From positions 1 through 8,466 of the forward strand of contig CAMWPE010000104.1 of assembly GCA_947176055.1 (NCBI GenBank): a DNA stretch of 8,466 bases. Reading direction: 5' to 3'. The translations under genes and the position numbers were made by a program. The notes under the pieces were generated by a model, which saw only the letters and a program-made list of their open reading frames with translations, searched no databases and was not told the origin of the DNA. Positions within the stretch are counted from its first letter, which is position 1. Each line of letters starts with the position of its first letter. The DNA comes from an uncultured Desulfovibrio sp. (lineage in GTDB: Bacteria; Desulfobacterota; Desulfovibrionia; Desulfovibrionales; Desulfovibrionaceae). This document shows positions 1 through 4,649 of this stretch, one piece after another.

Positions 1-819
1 GGTTTCCCTCCCGACTGGGTTTATCAGAGCGCCTTTGGCACAGAATGGAAGGAGGCGATCGCGAAAAGAACGGAGGAATCCCCGCTCGCGTCCCTCGAAG
101 ATGTGGATATGGAAAAAGAAAGAGCCGCGCTGGAAGAGCATTTAAAAAGGGCTCCCACAGACGAAGAATTTGTGCTGTATCTAAATCATCCGGCGGACGC
201 CCTGAAGACTATGGAGTTCCGCGCGCGATTTGGCGATCCGAACAACCTACCCCTGGATATATGGTTCGAGGGAATGAAGCCCGGGGAGGATTTGAATTTT
301 ATTGATGGCAGCGGCAAACCGCATCACCTTTCGCTTTTAAGCATCTCCCGGTCCAACGACGCTGGGATGGCGGTCTGTCGGTACGTTCTCGACAGCGAGT
401 TTTTAAGTTGCGAGGTCCAAATAGCGGAACCGTCAACCGCCCGGACCGTCGGGACAGAAATGGCCGATCCGGCAAATCCCTATCATATCGCTTCGCCGAG
501 CGCGGGCGATCTCTGGGTAATGTACGTTCATCCCGGCGACATCGTGAAAAAAGGCGAGGAATTATTCAACGTCTCCATTATGAAACAGGAAAAGGCCGTA
601 TGCGCTCCCCGGGACGGAATTGTTAAAAGAGTGCTTAAAACCGCGGATTACAAGGAAAGCAAGCAAATGGTGTCCGTATCCGAAGGCGAACTTATTGTGG
701 AACTGGAAGAAATTCCCAAACTATGTCCTAACGAGAATTGCAAATTGCCAATTCCGCTGGAAAACTGCCTGTTCTGTCCCTATTGCGGCGAAAAATTGAA
801 AGAAGACGCCGCGACATAA
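1..819 (+). CDS. pyc: Pyruvate carboxylase, C-terminal part (5' end lies outside the window)
   Basis: Frame 1 is open from the first base to the TAA at 817-819, so these 272 residues are the tail of a longer protein. Pyruvate carboxylase is a cytoplasmic biotin enzyme that carboxylates pyruvate to oxaloacetate using ATP and bicarbonate. Visible residues 1 to about 130 match the end of the conserved carboxylase (PYC/OADA) domain: the start GFPPDW, then RAPTDEEFVLYLNHP, then FRARFGDPNNLPLDIWFEGM, where typical enzymes have a PTDEDVLSYLLYP-like stretch followed by a GDVSVLPTPVFFYG-like one. A biotinyl domain follows at about 155-232. Its biotin-accepting lysine is in IMKQEK (visible residue 195, codon 583-585); the usual motif is AMKM, so the residue after Lys is Gln. 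An extra tail (visible residues 242-262) has CPNENC and CLFCPYC, like a small zinc ribbon, which ordinary pyruvate carboxylases lack. ppsA follows after 153 nt. The family call is secure; the exact substrate is inferred from family and neighbour, and an oxaloacetate decarboxylase-like alpha subunit is less likely. Confidence 0.87.
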   Translation, partial: GFPPDWVYQSAFGTEWKEAIAKRTEESPLASLEDVDMEKERAALEEHLKRAPTDEEFVLYLNHPADALKTMEFRARFGDPNNLPLDIWFEGMKPGEDLNFIDGSGKPHHLSLLSISRSNDAGMAVCRYVLDSEFLSCEVQIAEPSTARTVGTEMADPANPYHIASPSAGDLWVMYVHPGDIVKKGEELFNVSIMKQEKAVCAPRDGIVKRVLKTADYKESKQMVSVSEGELIVELEEIPKLCPNENCKLPIPLENCLFCPYCGEKLKEDAAT

Positions 820-907
820 ACGCGATTCCCGCTCGCGGCCGGAAGCGATTTTGTCGGCGCGCGAAAAAGAAGCTACAGTGAAGATACAGGCTCGCGATAG
901 ACATTTT

Positions 908-935
908 TTGTTTATGGCGATAACATCCTTATAAA
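908..935 (+). promoter_or_regulatory. Possible sigma-70-like promoter for ppsA
   Basis: TTGTTT (908-913) and TATAAA (930-935) are 16 nt apart in the AT-rich part of the pyc-ppsA gap, 37 nt before the ATG. An alternative pair is TAGACA (898-903) and TAACAT (921-926), with 17 nt between. An imperfect dyad TGTT-N9-AACA (909-925) overlaps the spacer and could bind a regulator, but the arms are only 4 bp. This is weak pattern evidence; ppsA might instead be read through from pyc, since I see no convincing terminator between them. Confidence 0.3.
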
Positions 936-972
936 TTCTTTAATTCCGTCAGCGGCATCCCCGGAGGACAAT

Positions 973-2433
973 ATGACAGAAAGTTCGGCTCCTTTCGAAA
1001 CCCAGGACGCTCCCAACCAGGCCCTGGAAAAACTGGAAGAAAAGCTGGTGCTGACGGGCGCCGATATAGTTAAAATTGGACCCGAAGCGGAATTGCTGGT
1101 CGGAGGCAAAAATTATAACACGGCTCTGATAAGTCAAATTAACGGTATCCAGGCTCCTCATTTCCGCGCCATTTCCTCCCGCGCTTTTCATAAATTGCTG
1201 GACGAAACCCGCGTTAATGGCAGGGCGGCGCGAGCCGTAGTCGATAGGGAGTACGATCGCGTCGACTGGAAGGATCCCGAAATTAGCGGCGATCCTGAAT
1301 TTTTGCAAAAATTCGCGCGTCAGCTGGGTAAACAGATTCGCGAAACCACAAAAGCGGACGGCGAAGAGCCCCATACCCGTTTGCGCTCCTTTATCAACAC
1401 CATAGTCGAAGGTTTTGCCACATCTCCCGAAGGCATCGATCAATTGCGAAAAAGATCGATTCTCGTCCAGGCGGCGATATTGTCCGTTGATCTTCCCGAA
1501 GAGGTGGATCGCGCCGTTCGCGAAGCTTATCAGGCCATTTGCGACGCGAATCTAGAGGATGCCGTGCCTGTGGCCGTGCGCTCTTCCGCGGCCGGCGAAG
1601 ATTCCCGCAAGAAGGCTTTCGCGGGATTGCAGGACACCTATCTGAATATGGTTGGACCGGATAAGGTCGCGGAAGCCTACCATTGGGATTGCGCCTCCGC
1701 TTATAATTTGCGGTCAATGACTTATAGACGGGAAGCCATCCTCGACGCCATAGCTCGCGCTGAAGAGACCGGCGACGAATCCATCGCCGAAAACGCGAAG
1801 AAAGAATGGGCTATTGAGAACACGTCCCTGTCCGTCTGTATGATGCAGATGATTAATCCCGTAGTTTCAGGCACCGCCTTCGCGGCGGACACCGCCACAG
1901 GATGCCGCGGCACCGATCGGGCCGATCTTGTGAGCATTGACGCGAGTTACGGTCTTGGCGAAGCGGTGGTGGGTGGCAAGGTTACGCCGGATAAAATGTA
2001 CGTGTTCCAGAGGGATGATGGCGGAGAAGTAGTCATCCGTCAAATGGGTTCGAAAACAATGAAAATTGTTTACGACGAAAAAGGCGGAACCCGGGAAGTG
2101 GAAGTCCCCGAACTGGAGTCTCTCCGCTGGGCTTTGTCCTTGGGTCAGGCCGAAAAGGTCGCCAGGGGCGTTCGCGCTGTAAGCAAGGCTTATGGCGATA
2201 TTATAATGGATACAGAATTTTGTATCGATGACAAGGATCGTCTCTGGTTTGTGCAGGCCAGACCCGAGACCCGCTGGAACGAAGAACTGGAGAAGCATCC
2301 TTTCACCATTTTTATGAAGCGTCGCGAAGTCGATCCCAGGGCTTTGCCCAACGCCGAAGTTCTCCTGGAAGGCAACGGGGCCTCGCGCGGAGCCGGGCAG
2401 GGCACAGTGCGCTTTTTGCGTTCCGCCCTTTAA
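973..2433 (+). CDS. ppsA: PEP synthase N-terminal fragment (ATP-binding domain), ends at premature TAA
   Basis: This 486-residue reading frame is what would be made if translation stops at the in-frame TAA. It is the PPDK/PEP-synthase nucleotide-binding domain. The entry segment GGKNYNTALISQI (about residues 45-57) corresponds to the GGK(N/G)-type ATP-binding start. VPVAVRSSAAGED (198-210) is the signature arginine/serine loop, and FAGLQDTYLN follows. MINPVVSGTAFAADTATG and IDASYGLGEAVVGGKVTPD are family blocks, and LWFVQARPET (424-433) closes the ATP-grasp fold. The last 30 or so residues, with GNGASRGAGQGTVRF, are already the first strands of the swivelling domain, so the break is inside a domain and not in a linker. 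Alone, the fragment could bind ATP but lacks the phosphorylated histidine and the pyruvate site. The start is supported by GGAGGA at 963-968. Confidence 0.82.
   Translation: MTESSAPFETQDAPNQALEKLEEKLVLTGADIVKIGPEAELLVGGKNYNTALISQINGIQAPHFRAISSRAFHKLLDETRVNGRAARAVVDREYDRVDWKDPEISGDPEFLQKFARQLGKQIRETTKADGEEPHTRLRSFINTIVEGFATSPEGIDQLRKRSILVQAAILSVDLPEEVDRAVREAYQAICDANLEDAVPVAVRSSAAGEDSRKKAFAGLQDTYLNMVGPDKVAEAYHWDCASAYNLRSMTYRREAILDAIARAEETGDESIAENAKKEWAIENTSLSVCMMQMINPVVSGTAFAADTATGCRGTDRADLVSIDASYGLGEAVVGGKVTPDKMYVFQRDDGGEVVIRQMGSKTMKIVYDEKGGTREVEVPELESLRWALSLGQAEKVARGVRAVSKAYGDIIMDTEFCIDDKDRLWFVQARPETRWNEELEKHPFTIFMKRREVDPRALPNAEVLLEGNGASRGAGQGTVRFLRSAL
2431..2433 (+). other. ppsA: In-frame TAA nonsense codon in ppsA
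   Basis: The stop lies between SAL and LNKV in the same frame as the downstream reading. TAA is the normal stop of the pyc fragment, the glycosyltransferase and greA in this window, so it is not a reassigned sense codon. Selenocysteine and pyrrolysine use TGA and TAG. The probable ancestral codon is GAA (Glu), inferred from family memory. Confidence 0.8.
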
Positions 2434-2442
2434 CTGAACAAG

Positions 2443-4539
2443 GTGCAGAAAGTCGATTTTCTAGCGGCGGAGCGCACGGATCCGGATATGGTGCCAGGCA
2501 TGCGCGTAGCCTCGGCCATCATGGCCGACGTGGGCGGCGACACCAGTCACGCGGCCATAACATCCCGCGAACTGGGCATCGCGGCTGTCATAGGCATTCA
2601 GCGCAGCAATGTCCTGCGGGCGCTCGATGGAGCGGAAGTAACCGTCGATGGCACCCGCGGCAAAGTTTATCGCGGGCTTTTGCCATTGCGCGAAGTGGGC
2701 GGGGAAATGGACATCTCCATTCTGCCGCCTACCAAAACCAAAGTCGGTCTTGTGCTCGCGGACGTAGGTCAGGCGCTTTTTCTTTCGAGGTTAAGGAATT
2801 TCCCGCAATTTGAAGTTGGTTTATTGCGCGCCGAATTTATGCTGGGCAATATCGGCATTCATCCTCTAGCTCTGGAAGCTTTCGATAACGGCAAGCTTAA
2901 AGGAGTGGTGGACAGCAAATTAAAACAGCTGGAGGATCGTCTCTCCAAGCTCATCCGCGAACAACTCACCGCCGGACTCATCGTTTTCAATTTCAATTTG
3001 AGGGAGTATGTGGGCGAGTTGACCGGAATCTCCGCCGAGTTTAAAGCCCTCGCGGAGCTGGAGCAGGATATGTCCCCGGAGGACATAATGATCCAGCACA
3101 GGAAAATGCGCGATCTGGATCGGAAGCTCGATCAGCATATGGAGAAGGCGTCGCGCCGTCTGGAAATTCTCAAAACTTCGCCGGATCTTCGCGATCATGT
3201 GCGTATTATCATGGGTTACGACGACGAGCTGGCCCTCTTGTCGCCAAAAGATCCCGAATCCGCGAAGCGTCAGGCAGAAATAGAAGCCGCCGTTGAGGCG
3301 CAGGCGGAAAAAGTACGCGAAAATCCCGTAGTAAACGAAGTGCTGAATAATATCCGTCAACTTCGAGACGAAGCGAGCCTGCGCTCCGGCTTGAAAAAGG
3401 AAATGGACGAGGTAGCCAATCTTACCGACAACATTCGCCATCTGGTCAAGTCCCGGGGTTTTCGCGCGGGCAAAGAGCTATATATTCAAACTTTGGCCCA
3501 GAATCTCGCGCTGTTCGCCATGGCTTTTTACGGCAAACCGATTACCTACAGGACTACAGATTTCAAGAGCAACGAATATCGCAATTTGCTCGGCGGCAAT
3601 TTGTTCGAGATTGTCGAGGCCAATCCCATGCTGGGTTATCGCGGCGTGTCCCGCAATATTCATGATTGGGAAATAGAGGCTTTCAAATTGGCCAGAGGCA
3701 TATACGGCGGTCGGAATCTTCGTATGATGTTGCCTTTTGTCCGCACGCTGGAAGAGGCCCGCTCCATGCGCGCCTATCTGGAGCAGGTGCATAAATTAAA
3801 GAGCGGCGAGGACGATCTGAAAATCATTCTTATGAGCGAAATTCCGTCCAACGCCATTCTCTCTAAACAGTTCCTGAATGAATTTGACGGTTTTTCCATC
3901 GGCTCCAACGACATGACACAGATGGTGCTCGCTTCGGATCGGGACAACGCGAGGCTGGCGCATATTTATGACGAAGAAGATCCCGCCGTTGTTTGGGCTA
4001 TTTTAGTTAGTATTTTTACTGGTCAGAAGTATGGCAAAAAAATCGGCTTCTGCGGGCAAGGCGTTTCAAACAGTCTGATTCTCCGGGGACTCGTCGCTAT
4101 CGCGGGAATTACTTCGGCTTCCGTCGTTCCGGACACATATTATCAGACCGTGCTCGATATAGCCGAAGTTGAGAAGGAAAACATCCCGACTTCGAGGCTA
4201 GGCGAATGGCTTGCTAAACAACATCATAAACGTCTATCGGATTTGATGGAAAAATCCGGATACGGACATATTCTGAAAAAATACACGGAGCCGCAGGATA
4301 TTCTCGAATGGTACGAAGGCGAATTGAACAGACGGCACGAACAGTTGCGCGAGCACCTGGGAATGCCCAAGGAAGATTTTTATCGCTCCGAATTGCTTAA
4401 TTTCCGCGACGCTTTCCATAAGCCTGTGATTTACGCTACGTGGAACTGGTCGGACACCGTGACCGACGCTCTCAATCACGCCGGCTTCAAAAATTTCGAG
4501 GAGCAGGAAGAGGCGAAAGAAAAATCCCGCGATTTATGA
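2443..4539 (+). CDS. ppsA: PEP synthase C-terminal fragment (swivelling and PEP-binding domains)
   Basis: These 698 residues follow the nonsense codon in the same frame; the nominal start is GTG 2443. No well-placed ribosome binding site precedes it (AAGG touches the GTG) nor the inner ATGs at 2488 and 2500, so independent translation is doubtful. Residues 1 to about 85 complete the swivelling domain, with the phosphate-carrying histidine in GGDTSHAAITSRELG (His36, codon 2548-2550). The PEP-utilising barrel begins with VGLLRAEFMLGNIGIHP and continues at ITYRTTDFKSNEYRNLLGG, EANPMLGYRG, SEIPSN and DGFSIGSNDMTQM, with the catalytic cysteine in GFCGQG (Cys537, codon 4051-4053). Between IGIHP and the rest of the barrel is an insertion of about 200 residues (148-345), rich in Glu, Lys, Arg and Leu and mostly helical in character. 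After AEVEKEN comes a further extension of about 118 residues. Both make the protein much longer than E. coli PpsA (about 790 residues). Confidence 0.8.
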   Translation: MQKVDFLAAERTDPDMVPGMRVASAIMADVGGDTSHAAITSRELGIAAVIGIQRSNVLRALDGAEVTVDGTRGKVYRGLLPLREVGGEMDISILPPTKTKVGLVLADVGQALFLSRLRNFPQFEVGLLRAEFMLGNIGIHPLALEAFDNGKLKGVVDSKLKQLEDRLSKLIREQLTAGLIVFNFNLREYVGELTGISAEFKALAELEQDMSPEDIMIQHRKMRDLDRKLDQHMEKASRRLEILKTSPDLRDHVRIIMGYDDELALLSPKDPESAKRQAEIEAAVEAQAEKVRENPVVNEVLNNIRQLRDEASLRSGLKKEMDEVANLTDNIRHLVKSRGFRAGKELYIQTLAQNLALFAMAFYGKPITYRTTDFKSNEYRNLLGGNLFEIVEANPMLGYRGVSRNIHDWEIEAFKLARGIYGGRNLRMMLPFVRTLEEARSMRAYLEQVHKLKSGEDDLKIILMSEIPSNAILSKQFLNEFDGFSIGSNDMTQMVLASDRDNARLAHIYDEEDPAVVWAILVSIFTGQKYGKKIGFCGQGVSNSLILRGLVAIAGITSASVVPDTYYQTVLDIAEVEKENIPTSRLGEWLAKQHHKRLSDLMEKSGYGHILKKYTEPQDILEWYEGELNRRHEQLREHLGMPKEDFYRSELLNFRDAFHKPVIYATWNWSDTVTDALNHAGFKNFEEQEEAKEKSRDL

Positions 4540-4603
4540 TTATCGGACTGGCGCATTAAAAGCGTCGCTAAAGCCCTTTTAAAATTGATATGTAAATTCG
4601 TAT

Positions 4604-4633
4604 GGCCCGGATTTCCGATTCGGGCCTTTGTTT
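4604..4633 (+). terminator. Rho-independent terminator after ppsA
   Basis: GGCCCGGA (4604-4611) pairs with TTCGGGCC (4619-4626), with one G-T wobble and a 7-nt loop, followed by TTTGTTT (4627-4633). Stem, loop and U-tract are all textbook. It lies 64 nt after the ppsA stop and ends 16 nt before the glycosyltransferase ATG. That makes it either the end of the pyc-ppsA transcript or an attenuator in the leader of the next gene. Confidence 0.8.
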
Positions 4634-4639
4634 CGCGCC

Positions 4640-4643
4640 GGAG
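4640..4643 (+). promoter_or_regulatory. Ribosome binding site that sets the glycosyltransferase start
   Basis: GGAG lies 6 nt before ATG 4650. The upstream in-frame ATG at 4602 has no such site and sits at the base of the terminator hairpin, so 4650 is the better start. Confidence 0.65.
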
Positions 4644-4649
4644 CTGGCA

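Larger units (their letters stand above)
973..4539 (+). pseudogene. ppsA: PEP synthase gene, interrupted by one in-frame stop codon
   Basis: One continuous frame (1,189 codons including the final TGA) encodes all three parts of a phosphoenolpyruvate synthase (pyruvate, water dikinase): the ATP-grasp domain, the phosphohistidine swivelling domain and the PEP/pyruvate-binding barrel. It is broken only by TAA at 2431-2433 (codon 487). The same frame resumes at once as LNKVQKVDFLAAERTDPDM, which continues the domain without a gap, so this is a nonsense change and not a frameshift or an intergenic boundary. From memory of Desulfovibrio-type enzymes the codon should be Glu (SALELNKV), so one G-to-T change explains it. 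The following 2.1 kb shows no further stop or frame loss, and the catalytic His (codon 526) and Cys (codon 1027) are intact, so the lesion is very recent or is a sequence error. ATG 973 is preceded by GGAGGA (963-968), a strong ribosome binding site 4 nt away. Confidence 0.8.

Noticed and set aside
820..907. A terminator after pyc
   Set aside because: CGCGA/TCGCG-type short arms exist but are weak and not followed by a U-tract.
2431..2433. TAA as a recoded amino acid
   Set aside because: Other genes in the window use TAA as their true stop, and known recoding uses TGA or TAG.
2434..2500. A natural split of PpsA into two independently translated subunits
   Set aside because: The break is inside the swivelling domain and not in a linker, GTG 2443 lacks a properly spaced ribosome binding site, and the intervening codons continue the protein family sequence.
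4602..4649. A 16-residue N-terminal extension of the glycosyltransferase
   Set aside because: Its codons are the terminator hairpin and U-tract, and there is no ribosome binding site before 4602.
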